Source: Lingula anatina
Lineage: Eukaryota; Brachiopoda; Lingulata; Lingulida; Lingulidae
Reading direction: 5' to 3'
Assembly: GCF_001039355.2 (NCBI RefSeq)
Contig: NW_019775426.1
Span: 1-64,000 of the forward strand
DNA length: 64,000 nucleotides
Positions 1 through 13,200 of this stretch are shown piece by piece (the first letter of the stretch is position 1; each line of letters starts with the position of its first letter). A program made the position numbers and the translations under genes. The notes under the pieces were generated by a model that was not told the DNA's origin, did not search any database, and worked only from the letters and a program-made list of their open reading frames with translations.

Positions 1-357
1 GTATCATTTTGGCATACTTGTTAAACATAAATAAAATGGTTCTTTGCAAAAACAAGTGTCATTTCCTTTTTAATAGCCCAAGTAACTATAAGCCATGCTA
101 TCACATAATCAAAATCAGAAATCCCATTGTGGTCCAATGCAACTCAAATTCTAAGTCGGTTCCTCACACGTGAAACTTCAAAAACTCATAACAGGTAGGT
201 ACTGAGAACAGGTAATGAAAAAAGAATGAAAAAAAATTCCAGAAGATTGCTTTTAAATGAAATCATGAATGCTTAATCTGACAAAATATCCAACAATTTT
301 AGCACAGTTTGCTGTTGTAGGAAAATGCGAAACACAAAATGTGTAGGTAAGAATTAC

Positions 358-3300
358 CTCTTTTTGATGATTTATTAAACCTCACATCATTAAACATAGG
401 GGTGTGGACCTGGGGGAAGGAGAAAAGGAAGAAAAATGGCTCATCTTTATGATCATACAAGAAGGCTTTGGCATCTTCCACAAGAGTTGCAGTCAACTTC
501 CCCTGTTTAATTGGTTGCTGGACAATAGTACTATTCCTGTAAATCATGCAGCGGTTTCGGTTCTGTTGGTGACGGTGAACCTGAAAGTGAAAGTTCACTA
601 TAACAAATATTAACCTTTATATTAGCTGTACATGAATGCCAACATATCATGCACCTGCCCATGCCAAAATGGCAAAAATTATCATTTTTAATGTTGCATT
701 GAAATACAATGTGAAATCAAGCATAATGAAAACAGAAAAATGAAAGTATTATACATACATGCAAGGATTCTATATTCTCTGATGTTACATCTAACACATC
801 ACACAGTGTAACATTTAATAGGTGTAAATGAATGATAGTTTTCTTTTCATTTGACTTAAACTATTGTACACAGTAGTAGTAATAGTAGAAAACGGAAAAA
901 ACTCTACAAGCAACAGCACATCATACTGCTTGAGCATCTCATCATTTATTAAATATTTTTTCATCAAACTATTGAGGGATTTGCTGAAAGTGATCAGTGA
1001 TTTTGAATATAGCATAACAAAAACATTATCTTTAGCATTCCATAAAATAAGGGCTCTTTCACTTTTCTCTTTCACAAGTTTTATTAAAATACACTGTTTA
1101 CTCTCATTTAATCTTGAAATAAAATTCCACCTTAAACTTGAAACATCTTTCTGCTTTCAAATAAACTCACCCCAGTTGTGTCACAATCATAAAACAGTGT
1201 ATATGGCAGTATGGTGGCAGGATGGGAAAACCCTTGATTATGAGGCAAGAAGCTTCCATCTGTATCCGTGTGCGCATTCACACCTATCAGCACAGTGCCA
1301 TTTAAGTAAACCAAATATAATAAAGAACACTAATAATACATGCAGTACTGTATATAATTTTTAAACTTTGACAAATAAAATGGAAAAATAAACAGACATG
1401 CCATACTGTAAAATAGATAATGCACTCAGGCCTGTAGCCAGCAATTTGAAAAGGAGGGTTCTTTTTCTGAAAAAGTGGACCTTATACAATGAAACCTTTG
1501 TGTATCTAGATAAAATTTTACCCAGAATGGACCTTTTCCTGACAAAAAGGACTGTTCTTTCAAGCCCATCGAACCCCCACTGGCTATGGGCCTGGCAATC
1601 AATACAAATAATAAGTAGCATATATTTGAAAAAAAATTCTATATAAATATTAAATGCACAGCTAACACTGATTGGAAGTTATCTGATTAATATTAATTTG
1701 GACGGTGGGATTTTTGTTTGCTTTAAGGTGAGATATGATAAGGGAAGTGGAGAGCTCTAATATATACCTGTATTTTTAAGTCTGTAACTGAACTCATGCT
1801 AGGCAAGTACAACATGTAGCAACTATGCATTTTAAAGAAGATATCACTAATTTTTCATGAAGTTTCTTTTTCTTCATTTTGTGTAAATCCTTTGTCCCAA
1901 AATCCTGCATATAGTCCCTTAAGGCCAGAAAACATTGATAAGTTGAGTAAAGAGCAGTGACATACTGCAGTCAGTAAACAGGCCTAGGGGTGCCTAAAAA
2001 AAATTGTTTTTGTTTTTAAACACAGGATGTTTAATGAGCATATAGCAGTTTTTTTTTCAATTTTTATTTAGAGGGTGAAAATGTCAAAATCCACAGTGTG
2101 AGTGATTTGAACACATAAAAGCAACAAATTTCAGTTTTTTTCAGGATTCAAGTGTAATTTTTTCCTATTTACCAAACCAATACCCAAAGCATATTTTTCC
2201 ATTTGAAAAGAAAAAAATATGTACATGTGGATTAAGTTCTGATTTCATCGATCAAAATTAAGGCCAGTCACTCTCATTTACATGTACTACTTGATCAATT
2301 CTACCTGGCTTAAATATAAAACTACAAAATGGAAGTTGTGGTTGCACTGTCAAATATAACATACTTTTCAGACTTGGATGTAATGTGATGTAATCAAGAT
2401 GTACCAGCAGAAAACTATTCAAGAAGCAGAAGCCCACATCAAAATTTAAATATAAATTAAAATACATACATTACTCATGTTACCAGCAGTTTCTCTCTTC
2501 TAATATGTAACAATGTACAGTATATTTGAATATATCTCACCTAGGTGCCATTTCCCCACAATACCAGTAGCATAACCTTGGTCTCTCAAGGCTTCAGCAA
2601 TAGTGTACTCTTCAAGGGGCAAACCAAGATAATGTTTATGTATCAGGACAGTGTAGCCACCAACAAAATTGTACCTCACTGGAAGACGACCTGTACAAAA
2701 TAAAATAATGAAGCCCTTAAAAAATTCTATAAATGTGTGATAATTAATACATGCCAAGTTTTGAAAGGAAGCCCTTATACAATGTAGTCAGTTATACAAA
2801 GTACATGTAGTTGCTTTGCAATGACCTTCAGTGTACTAGTAAATCACTGCACCACTGTCTCAGTCAAGAGTTATTATGAGTAAAAAAATATCATGAAAGA
2901 TGGATGGCAGCCGAGTTCACACACTGACTCATTATCTCATCCTAATCCACAATCATACCTGTAATTCGACATTAATTGGTTAAATTGAATATCGATAAAA
3001 TGCTTTACCACTTTTGTTATAAAATTCAACTTATATTTTGGAATTACAGATTCAGGCAACTTTTTACACAAATTTCAAGTTAATTAATTGGGGTCCACCA
3101 TATAGATAAACGTCCCAATATAATATTCGTCCTGATAGATACGTCTCTATACATATACGTCTCAATAGATTTACGTCTCGTTAAATTTACGTTCCAATAG
3201 ATCCACCAACCGATTCCTATAAACCCACGTATCTTTAGATCCAGGTACCGCTAGATCCATCTATCTGACATCGTAATCGGCTAAAAGGCCGATATTCAAC

Positions 3301-4172
3301 TTGAGATAGGCTTTCGAGTGATAGTCTGGCTGCGAATACTGATCCACTTAGTGATGTGACTTAATTACAACCTGATATTTATTATTTATTCATTTATTTA
3401 TGTATTTATATATTTATTAGGTGTTCAAACAAGACATACATATACGTTTCCGTCTACACGTCTACCACACTCTAAAGTTCGGGAACGCGACGTAACTTGA
3501 AACAGAACACATTTTAAGTGTGCAAATGTTACATTTTGAGAATGCTTTAAACAGTGTTCTGACGCTAGAATAGTAAGCGTTGTGAAATATAAAACACATT
3601 TTTATGTTCTTTTTATGTTCTTTCACTGAGTATTGTGTGAAAACGATCTAGTAGAATAATAAATTGCTGAAAGGATTAATATGTGTAGGCCTACTGTTGT
3701 TTTAAAGAAGTGCATTTAATGTACTGAGTAGTATACCAACCATTTTGGGCAAAAGCATGCCTGTAAAGGATCTATCGGTATTTGGATCTCAAAAGACGTT
3801 TTTTCAGTTTTTCCTTTATGTACCTATCGCTAACGGGAGTATAGGGACGTGTAATATTTTGGGACTAAATTTTATCAGTACGTACCCAATTAATTAAATT
3901 AATTCAACAAATTTTCCAGTGACAGTAACACCCTCACCAGTTAGCATAGCGGCTCTACTCGGAGAGCAGAATGTGTGCGCTGCATACCAACTGGTAAGCT
4001 TTAATCCTTGCAAGGCGAGTTGATCTATGGGGCCCATTTCTTGTGTAGGGTGTCCATAAATAGACAGATCGCCATAACCCATGTCGTCTGCTACGAAAAG
4101 TAAAATATTGGGAGAAGCCAAACTTCTGGATATCATCAGAAAAAATATGACGACCACGTGGCAACAAGTCAT
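358..4172 (-). CDS. Arylsulfatase A-like lysosomal sulfatase (5' part, four exons; continues past left edge)
   Basis: Exons are 3938-4172, 2541-2690, 1171-1283 and 358-580 (phases 1, 1, 0, 1 at their ends, all GT-AG). The rest of the C-terminus lies left of the window. Family knowledge: sulfatases hydrolyse sulfate esters using a formylglycine made from a cysteine. Visible: a signal peptide ([13 protein letters not shown]...), the metal-binding Asp pair D29-D30, and the signature C69-S-P-S-R with AMLTGRLPVR across the exon 1/2 junction. KWHLG (K125, H127) follows, and a [14 protein letters not shown] stretch. Starting at 4172 puts the Asp pair and modified Cys at the same residue numbers as human arylsulfatase A. 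An in-frame ATG 12 codons upstream (4208) would push the signal peptide inward, so I prefer 4172. The ARSA-type subfamily is likely; the exact orthologue is uncertain. Confidence 0.88.
1427..1594 (+). mobile_element. 168-bp MITE, family A copy 1
   Basis: Terminal inverted repeats CAGGCCTGTAGCCAG and its near complement CTGGCTATGGGCCTG bound a 168-bp non-coding element. The flanks are GCACT and GCAAT, an almost perfect 5-bp target duplication. The same element occurs in reverse orientation at 8799-8966 with the same length. It sits in intron 3 of the arylsulfatase gene. The transposase superfamily is unknown. Confidence 0.85.
1595..2540. other. Remainder of arylsulfatase intron 3, no gene seen
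   Basis: AT-rich intron sequence between the MITE and exon 2. I see no exon-like reading frame with splice sites and no strong repeat other than short A or T runs. Confidence 0.6.
3080..3897. mobile_element. About 0.8-kb inverted-repeat DNA element in arylsulfatase intron 1
   Basis: TTAATTAATTGGGG at 3080-3093 is matched in inverse by 3884-3897 (13 of 14). The similarity continues imperfectly inward: a GTCCCAATATAATATTCGTCC-like block near 3112-3132 has an inverted partner near 3843-3875. The left part carries several degenerate copies of a GATA..TACGTCTC motif (about 3110-3260). No coding capacity is visible. Non-autonomous DNA transposon is my inference. TTAA at both ends could be the target duplication, but the palindromic TTAATTAA makes this ambiguous. 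Confidence 0.6.
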
Positions 4173-4568
4173 GATGTTGCTTTGCTGTAGCTCTTTGGAA
4201 TATGTCATTGAATTAACCTCTTCATAAGCTTTCCAGGGTTGTCCAAAGGCAGGTTATCCGAAATAAACTCTAATGCAGGTACCAGCTAGCACGATTGGAT
4301 TGTACGATTTTATGATTTAAGTAGATCTGGTCAGGACACTAGTACTGTTTTCTTATCCATTCCATTATTTAAAGAAATATTTTGTCTAGTTGACAACAAC
4401 GTTCAGCATTAGCTATTTTGGAGAAAAAAACCCAAATATCATCAAATGTTCGGGTAAAACGGAGTACCTTGGTGTCACCTATTGGATAATCCCGCCGCCT
4501 ATGTTCTTTTTGCTAACTATTCCTGTTCAGAGCATGTGCATCAGTAACTTCCTGTTGTCAAGTCAAAC
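4173..4568. promoter_or_regulatory. Head-to-head intergenic region arylsulfatase/TBCC
   Basis: The two start codons point away from each other and are 396 bp apart, so both core promoters must lie here or overlap it. I see no convincing TATA box. A shared bidirectional promoter is an inference from spacing only. Confidence 0.55.
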
Positions 4569-5600
4569 ATGGCTTGCGAAATAGCCGTTGAAGACGTGGG
4601 ACAAAATTTCGCCGATCTAAACGAGAAAAGAAATTTGGTTACAGACAGACTGCAACGCAGAGATGAAGAACGTCTTCAGGATCTCCAAAAAAAGAAGGAA
4701 GACAAGGAAAAGATAACGTCTGACACAGAAAACACTGTGTTTTTCAACGAAAATTTCAACGCCGCGAAAGCCAAAATAGAAGCTGATCTAATGAGAAGTG
4801 ATGATATCACCGGTAAATCAGAATTGACTGATCACTTTGATGCCCTAGTGGTTGCAGTTCAATCCTTGCAGAAGTTTGTGTCTGACTCCACATTATTTTT
4901 ACCAAAGTATGAAATCAGATCATCGCAAGATGTTGTTAACCGGCTGACAGACGCGATCAACGAGAAACGTGACGAAAAAATCCCAAAGAAAAAATTCGCT
5001 TTCAAATCCAAGAAAAAATCAGAAAAAATTGAGAAGAAGGGCACCCAGAATGGCGATGCTGTTGATTCCGCTACCACAAGTAAAGTTAGTGTACAGGCAA
5101 ATGACTGTGGCTTTATGGACCTCAGTGGTCAATCGTTGTCTCTTGGAGAAAAGTCAATAAATCAGAAGGATGTTGCCATCATGAGACTGACAGATTGTGT
5201 CGTCAAACTACATGGCTCACCAAGTGCTATCCACATTGATAAACTTACTAACTGTAAGGTTTTCAGTGGCCCTGTATCGGCATCCATCTTCATTGATAAT
5301 TGCACCAACTGCACATTTGTGTTGCCATGTCAACAGCTCCGTATCCACTCCACCACTGATACTAGCTTCTACATACATGTTACTAGCAAAGCCATCATTG
5401 AAGATTGTTCCAGGGTCGTTTTTGCTCCTTATAATTGGTACTATAATGGCATTGACGAGCATTACAGAATGTCTGGTTTAGATAAGAGCATCAATAATTG
5501 GGATGATGTTGATGATTTCAATTGGCTAGTCACAGATCAGCAGTCACCAAACTGGGGTGTTATTCCAGTAGAGGAGAGAGTAGAAAATTGGGAGACCTGA
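4569..5600 (+). CDS. TBCC: Tubulin-specific chaperone C (tubulin cofactor C)
   Basis: Single uninterrupted exon encoding 343 aa, nearly the length of the human protein, which is also encoded by an intronless gene. Cofactor C acts in the cytosol in the final tubulin-folding complex. It stimulates GTP hydrolysis on beta-tubulin so that native alpha/beta dimers are released. Visible: a charged N-terminal helical (spectrin-like) region at about residues 15-130, a lysine-rich linker at about 133-160, and the C-terminal beta-helical C-CAP/TBCC domain at about 180-320. The domain contains QLRIH with Arg258 at the position of the GAP arginine finger. The tail is Trp-rich. The start ATG follows an in-frame stop-containing leader, and the next residues fit the family. 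An ATTAAA at 5659-5664 could be the poly(A) signal. Confidence 0.95.
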   Translation: MACEIAVEDVGQNFADLNEKRNLVTDRLQRRDEERLQDLQKKKEDKEKITSDTENTVFFNENFNAAKAKIEADLMRSDDITGKSELTDHFDALVVAVQSLQKFVSDSTLFLPKYEIRSSQDVVNRLTDAINEKRDEKIPKKKFAFKSKKKSEKIEKKGTQNGDAVDSATTSKVSVQANDCGFMDLSGQSLSLGEKSINQKDVAIMRLTDCVVKLHGSPSAIHIDKLTNCKVFSGPVSASIFIDNCTNCTFVLPCQQLRIHSTTDTSFYIHVTSKAIIEDCSRVVFAPYNWYYNGIDEHYRMSGLDKSINNWDDVDDFNWLVTDQQSPNWGVIPVEERVENWET

Positions 5601-7294
5601 ATGACTTTTATCTGTCATTTTAGTGCAGATGAGTGAAATTCCTGCTGTTGATTTGCCAATTAAATTATTTTAAAATGTTTTAGTGTATGGAATATGTCAC
5701 TACCAGCTTTTGGATGTCATACTGCACATAATTTGACTGCATATATCCCTGGTGACTTAGTAGGAGTATAATGATGACAATTCAATTTGATTTTTTAAAA
5801 CTGTAAACAGTGACTCTCAGTGGATCAGGAAAACAGTGACAGTTTGCAATGTTAACCACTAGACCCAAGCCAGATGCCAGAAAAAAACAAACTGTGACAG
5901 TAAAATTCTGTTAAGTTTCTACTAGTCATTGATGTCTAGACCCTGATGTCTCACAGGACCAGGACTTAATATATTGTACTTAATCTTGCAAAATCATAAC
6001 AATGTATGATCAAGCAAAGAATTCATTTATAATGAAATTCAAATCTGTGATACATTTTTTCTTATTTTTTTCCACTGTTATGTACATTGTTTCAATATAG
6101 AAAAAATTAAGCAAAGTGTCAGAATACCCCTCCCCTGCTGCATACATAAAATCTTTAAATTATTAGTTTTAAAATGTTGCTTTTAAAGAAGGCTTCAGGT
6201 GAAACTTCATGGTTACTGTAGATTTGTATTGCAAATCCCCTGGGAATAGTCCGTCTTAGTGTTACAACCCTTGTGGTACAAGGTACAAAAGTTAAAAGCT
6301 GAGTTTTTAATCATCCAGCAGAATAGAATCAAGAACCAATGTTGTGGTCTCATAATGAATGGATATAGATTACATGGGTGTGGAAGGAGTGAATAGACAG
6401 AGTACATACCAGGAATTACAAAATAAGTATGCTAATGCATGATTTGTGCTAGTTAAATGGTGGAAAGTGAAATGGAATTACATGGCATAGTTTCCTGGAG
6501 GAAACACAGGACTTCAAGGTTAAACAATATTGCCACCAAGATCTCATTAACAATAAAACCCTACAATAGAAGTACTTGGTATTGAGATTTCCTTCTAAAA
6601 TTTGGCAATGCAATTACAATTGTTTTAATACTGTTACAAAACACTGAACTAAGTTAAGGTTCATAAGTCTTCTAAAAATTTTATCTTATGGTTCACAAGT
6701 CTTCTAAAAATTCTCTCCAAATTCCACAAATGGTTCCATAGAACCTCAATCATTTTATATTTCTAAAAAAAATATCTGTTGCCTAAATAAAGGTGAAATG
6801 AGTTTTTGCCACAAATTAAGGGGGTTTTGTATTATAAAACATTAAGAGATATGCAGTTTCAAGCTTAGGCATTTTTATTTCATTCTCATATTCCCAAACT
6901 GCTTTGAAAACGAGTGTTTCACTTAAAAACACTTCCTGAGGCAATGAAGTAGTTGCAAAAAGTATGCTTGACACATACAAAGCTGACTGGCTCATAATAT
7001 GAAATGCATAAGAGGTATACAAATCTGTATATCATTTTGAAAGTAGACATGAAATGCATGAAAATAAAACAAAGAAATAACTTGAAGCTGTTGTAAAGAC
7101 AGGTTGCAGCACAAAGCTACACAATTCATTTGTCTTCTAAACAAAGTAAAAACTTAAAATTTTCACTTAATCAACAAATGTTTACCCTGCTGTAGAGGTA
7201 TGGCATGAAACGTACAGCTTATGTCTTCCAAAACATAACAGTATAAATTGGGCTAAAGGCTGTTTACAATCACAGTATTTTGACAGTTAAACAG
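5601..7294. other. Convergent intergenic/3'-UTR region TBCC-FAM98
   Basis: No protein-coding signal. It probably holds both 3' UTRs. TTTATT at 6874-6879 would give a minus-strand AATAAA for FAM98. A short direct duplication (GGTTCA-AAGTCTTCTAAAAATT) lies at about 6658-6679 and 6691-6712. Confidence 0.55.
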
Positions 7295-10200
7295 TCAGTA
7301 TCCTCCTCTTCCCCTGCCACCACGCCCTCCTCGATATCCGCCTCCACCTCTGCCCCAGTTACCACCACTTTGAGGCCGATCACCTGACCATCCTCCTTGG
7401 ACACGCCCACCTCGGCCACCACGCCCACCTGCAGCTAAAATGCAAAGAAAACACAGGAAAATTGCAATGAAACATGTTTATTTGGTTCAGAATTATAATA
7501 TCCTATTTTACAGAGGAAAAGATTTAAATTCAGTCCAGACAATTATGCCCAGTGGATTTTATCAAAAGCAAACATTAATGGGAATTTTCACTTCGTAATT
7601 TTCTTCTCAAGTATGTGCTTACTTTGTGGTCTCTGTCCTCTGGGAGCTTCTTGTCTCTTTTGAAAAAATGGCATGTCTGGTGGTGGGGGCTGCAGCTCCC
7701 AAGCACGACCACCTCTGTCTGGCACCTACCAGAGAAAATAACAGAAAAACTTAACAGTCAATCATTTTACAAGGAATCCTGATATATCATAGTAACAAAA
7801 ACTTGAGTTTAAAACTGATCCTTTTTCTTGCAATTCAAATCCCATTTTAACCTATCCGTCAGTGACCTCAATATTTAGGTTCAAGATACCTGGTACATGT
7901 TAAACTATAGTAAAAAAATTCTCTCCGGTAAAAGGTGGCTCGTTTGTAGAAACTTTATGGCAGTAGAATAAAGCATGCTCAGACATATTACAGCGTTTAA
8001 CAAGTAGTAGCAGAGCTAGGTTAAAAACCAATTGTGACTACAAGCATGGCGACAAGAGTTAATATTCCCATTTTCTCTGAGTAGAAAACATACGAGTTAA
8101 ACAAGCAGGAATTAGAAGTGTGGGACAGCATTACAGAGTTGGCTAAAGCAAAAAGAGGTGTAGCAGTAGCCCTGAGCTTGCCAGAAAAGCACAAAAACAT
8201 CCGAGAAAAGGTATTTAATCAGTTGACACTTGATGACCTAAAGCAGGACGATGTGTTTCAAATGTTGCTGACATTTCTTGACACTCACTTAGTGAAAGAT
8301 GACCTCGCTGATTCATTATAAAAGTTTGAAACATTTGAAGACTATGAGAGACAGGAGGGACAGACAGTGAGCGCGTATATCGTCATATTTGACAGTAAAT
8401 ACAAGAAAATTGAAAAGAGATACATTCTACAAGCAGTAGGAGAAACTTAAGTTAACTTGTAAAGATAATTAACTTTACAGGCGTTCATGCTTTATCATTC
8501 AAATATCAAGGACAACAGGCTCATTATTGTTTTCATTAGTTTATTTCTTAATTACTACCTAAAAAAAAAAGAAAGAAATTATAATTAGTGTCAAACTATA
8601 GTTAGAAAATGCTCTCCAGTAAAAGGAGGCTTGTTTGTAGAGAGACTTTATGGCGGTAGAATAAAACATATACAAAAGTGTTTTTAAACATACATGTTTA
8701 TAATCTATAATCTATGTTAAAACATACATTATAGATTCAGAGCATGCCTTTAGAGATATTGAAATCTATGACAGTTGATTATCACAACCGAGGAAATGCA
8801 GGCCTGTAGCCAGGGGGGGTTAGGGGGGTTCGAAAGAACCCCCCTTTTTGCAGGGAAAAGGTCCCCTCTGGGTGAAATTTAATTAAGGTACATGGAAGTT
8901 TCATGGTACAAGGTCCACTTTTTCAGAAAAAGAACCCCCCTTTTGAAATTTCTGGCTACGGGCCTGAAATGATACATCATAAAAGTAAACATACAGCAAC
9001 TACACAGTAACTAGTTGGAAAAAGAACACTTACGGAACCCATCATGATTTTGTTGATTGCACACTTCATCCTGGCATCACCACTGCTCGTCTTCTGGATT
9101 GATATCAAATCTGAAAAGCACATATACCAATGTGAAATGGCAGTTTCTTCCATTTTTTAATAATGGGTTGTAAAAATGGGTTGTAAAAGGAATAACCTTC
9201 CATAATGAAAGAAAAAGAAATGTGTTAAACTACTGAAACCGGAATTTTCTTTAGCCTAGCTTGATGTTTCATGATATATACTTCAGCATTTGATAAAAAT
9301 ACATAATAAAAGTTATCATAAATTAAATCAATGAACAAAATGTGAATACCATCTCTTGCAGCCAATATTTCTGCTATTCCAAGTTCCTTTCTAGCTGACA
9401 AATGCCTTCTAAGAGGTTGATATGCAGCAGCCACCTCATTTTCTTTTGACTGAAATTAATGTTTAAGTCAATGATAACATAATTGTAAGAATCTGAATTT
9501 CACATTTATAAACTACTGTTTAAGAAATACTCTTTTGTTGAATAAAATCAAAATCGTAGAACATTTGCACTTTTTCAAATAAAACATCGATGCAAAAGTC
9601 CTATGCCTTTGACTTCACATTAAAACTATGATTGCTTTATAAATGAAAATTATCATACACAAGCTGAAATACTTTCGTACTTTCAGCCAGGACCCTCTTA
9701 TAAATGTCAGGTACGTCGACCCCCCCCCCTCCCCCATTCATGGGTGGCCAGTGACGGCTGATGTTGATAGCCTCTCGTATCTTATACGGGATGTCAGATA
9801 TGACTCAGATTCAAGGATCTTAGTTGAATTCCAGTCAATACTGTGGCAGGTGTCTATTACAAGTTCAGAAATGGCAGAGCTGGTATTGCCTGCAGTCACT
9901 GATTTTCTGCCGTAAGTTGATGGTATTAAAGTATTTTGGCTTGTGTTTGATAATTCTCATTTATGATCCAACTACCAAGCTAATGAACATTTTCGCTCAT
10001 TTATGATTGCTAAATTTTCATGATACATCTTCTCAACCTTACCTTGGCCCGGTCTGACCATTTAAAAGACTGAATGGTTACATCCAATCGAGTGAGAAGC
10101 ATCTCTCTCCTCAGTCCATATTCTTGCTGCAGAGCTTCAGAAATTGACTGAATGGACTGCCATTGTTTCTCAGTCAGTTTAGCTTTCAGAAGAGGTTTAC

Positions 10201-13200
10201 CCATGTGACTAGGAGAAACTTTGCCTATTAATTCCCTAACCTGACAAGCAAACATAAGCACTGATTACATACCGGGTACAAATATCTTATTATATTCAAC
10301 TGTAGCTGTTAGCAATTACTGCAGTAAACCTTCAATATTCCAAAATTGCACAGAAAGTACAGTTAAAATTGATATTTTAGTTTTTTCCAATATTTAGGAT
10401 GGACTTTGTTACGCAGTTTTCATACCTTCTGTTCCACTTTGCTGAAAAGCTGGAATGGTGTTATATTAGGAGGTGGCCTTGGAAATCCTAGGGCAATTAA
10501 CATACTCTTCAGATGGCAGGCACTGTCACTTTCAGCCTTGATATAACATAGAATATATAGAAACACTTATTCATTTGAAGATATTGATCGTGCAAATGGA
10601 CTAGACAGTAACACTGGCAAATATGTGGTCATTTAACAAAGGTAATAACTGAAGTTATTCTATAGTTACAAACATCTGTGAATGTGCACTGACCTCATAA
10701 ATAACTTAAGTTTGTCTCCAAATGTAAGGCTTAATTTTGACTGGTGGAGAACCCTGTAAGCCTATACCCACTAAAGTGGTGATGACATAAGAGACATTTG
10801 ATCACAAAAAGATTGGATTTGGGTATAGGGAAAGACAATACCCCTTCAAAATCACTACTGGGAGCTGTCACAAAGAAAATGCAATTTAGAAATTGAATGC
10901 AAATGGTGCCAATATATGTACCTCATTTTCAACTTCCATTGGAGAGGTGGAATTAGAGGAAGACAGCAAGCTAGGCTTGTTTACTGCAATCATCCTGACT
11001 GCTTGGAGTTCTGTGCAGAGAAAATCTGAGAAAAAGGTATAATGAACTGTTATCTATTTATTGTATTTGCATTTAAGCAAAGTGACACAATAAGCAAAGC
11101 AAAAAAACCTAAATAGTACTTCATGTCTTAATTGAGAAAATGCTCAATTGAGAATTTTTTTAAAATATGATCAAATTGTGAAAATCACTAACCCCTTAAC
11201 CCTTTTTTTTTTTTTTTTTTTTTGAGATAGAACTTTTAGTTGGTTTTTATACTTTTGAAGATTATATGTCCAGGACACAGATACCATGAAATGCCTCTAT
11301 TAAATTTGCTGGGCAGTATTGTCTTTCAACTCAGAAATGGTTCTCCTTTTACCTAGCAATAATAGTCGGTTTTCTTTAGTTGCAAGCCTTTGACTTAAAG
11401 GCCCTTCTGATAATCCCTTGTGTGGACAACCTGGAAATGAAATAAAAAGGAATCAACTACATGAATACATGCAGTTATTCTTACTCTAATTTTAAAAATA
11501 CCTATCAAATATAAAGAATTTTCACTTTTAAATAAAATGAATGACATCTTTTTTCTTACCTCCTTTATTCAAATATGTTCTCAAACTATGAGAATATTTC
11601 GTCAAAATGTCACTAATTTTTAACATTTAGCTAGAATACTGTTTTTTGTTTGTAAAAGCAGAAGTATACCCACCATACTCCCTTAAAAACCCACTGAGCT
11701 CCAGCATAAAGTGTTCAACATCATCCTGACCTTCAGAAGAAACATTGCCAATTAGTTACAGTATGCATATTCATGAAGAATAAAGAAAGGTTTTAAAAAA
11801 TTTTCCAAAAATTGTACATTACACCTACCAGATTCAAATCTTTTGTTAGCATTAGTATAATTATAATAGTGCATGCAATGTCAACAAACCGACACTTACA
11901 TAAATAACAAAAAATCAGTCTTGAGAACATGATGTTAGTTATCATAATCATCAACATCATCATCATCATTCAAAGCCTAACGTGTTCCACTGGTGGACAA
12001 AGGCCTCAGCATACTTCATCCAGTATATTTGGTCTTGGGCTTAGGGCTTCCATTTTTTTTTAAGTACTCGTCTAACACTTCCCTCCATCTGACGAGGCTT
12101 TTTTTGTTTCCTATGAGCATATCATATTTACACTGGATATTGGTTACATCACTACATTAATTTCTATTACACAAGCTGTACCTTTGATAGCATTAACCAT
12201 TTCATCAAGTTTGCAAAATCCACCAATTTCCTTGGTCAGCCATTCTACAAGTTGGGTGTATTCTGCTGACTGTGGGCCACCCTCTATAGCCTGTCTAAGC
12301 CCATTTTCATCTAACAGAGGACCCTCGTAACTAAAATAATGTGTGAAATTGATTAAAGTTAAACATGAAAACATTATCAAAATCTTATATTTTCAACAGA
12401 ATGAGTAATGATATTATCTTTAATAAGAAAAGTATCCTTTTCAGCGATCTACAAAGCTCATTCAGTCCAATTAGTTTTATCATTCTATGTACGTTGTTTT
12501 ACATTCTAAAAGTTTAAAAAGAAATATGTGGTTTCTATTCCTGCTAAACATTCTTGAAAGAACAATTTAGTACAGAAAGATTTATTGTACTAAAAAATGA
12601 ACATTTCACAAACTTAAAAAAAAAATATGGGGAAATTTTACCAATTTGTTTGAGATGAACTACTCATTTAGTATTTGTTTGTTTCCAGAAAAAAAGTACT
12701 TATATTTCTTGACTGTTTCAGTGTTCAGTGTAACTGTGTGTCCTACCTCCCATTTTGAGGCATATCATTCACAAATAACGTCAACAAAGTTCACGAACCA
12801 GTTTCATAATGTTTTACTTATTTTTATTCCAGTTATGCAGTAGTGTTAGCACTCACGCAAGCCACTCCATATAGTTACGGGAGTTTCTAACACAGGGTGT
12901 TGCCCATTAAGCCAATATCATGAGGCCTTGCTCGTGTAGCACGAAAACTAAGGCAAATGTTTGTTGGGGAAATGGTTTTTTGCCCCCCCCCCCCCCCCCA
13001 CACACACACAAAACATTCATAAATTTATTTTATTTGAGTAAATGACTATGATCTTGTAGTATGCATAATGGAGGACACATTGGCACTTAAATTTTTGTTT
13101 TAATTTTCATGAAAAATATAAAAAAATTAAAGATTTGTATTTTACCACACAAGGACTCCCCCTATGAAAAAGTATTTATTTGACATTTTTTCAACATATT

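Noticed and set aside
864-1364. 166-codon plus-strand frame across arylsulfatase exon 3
   Set aside because: Antisense shadow: it overlaps a phase-consistent sulfatase exon on the minus strand.
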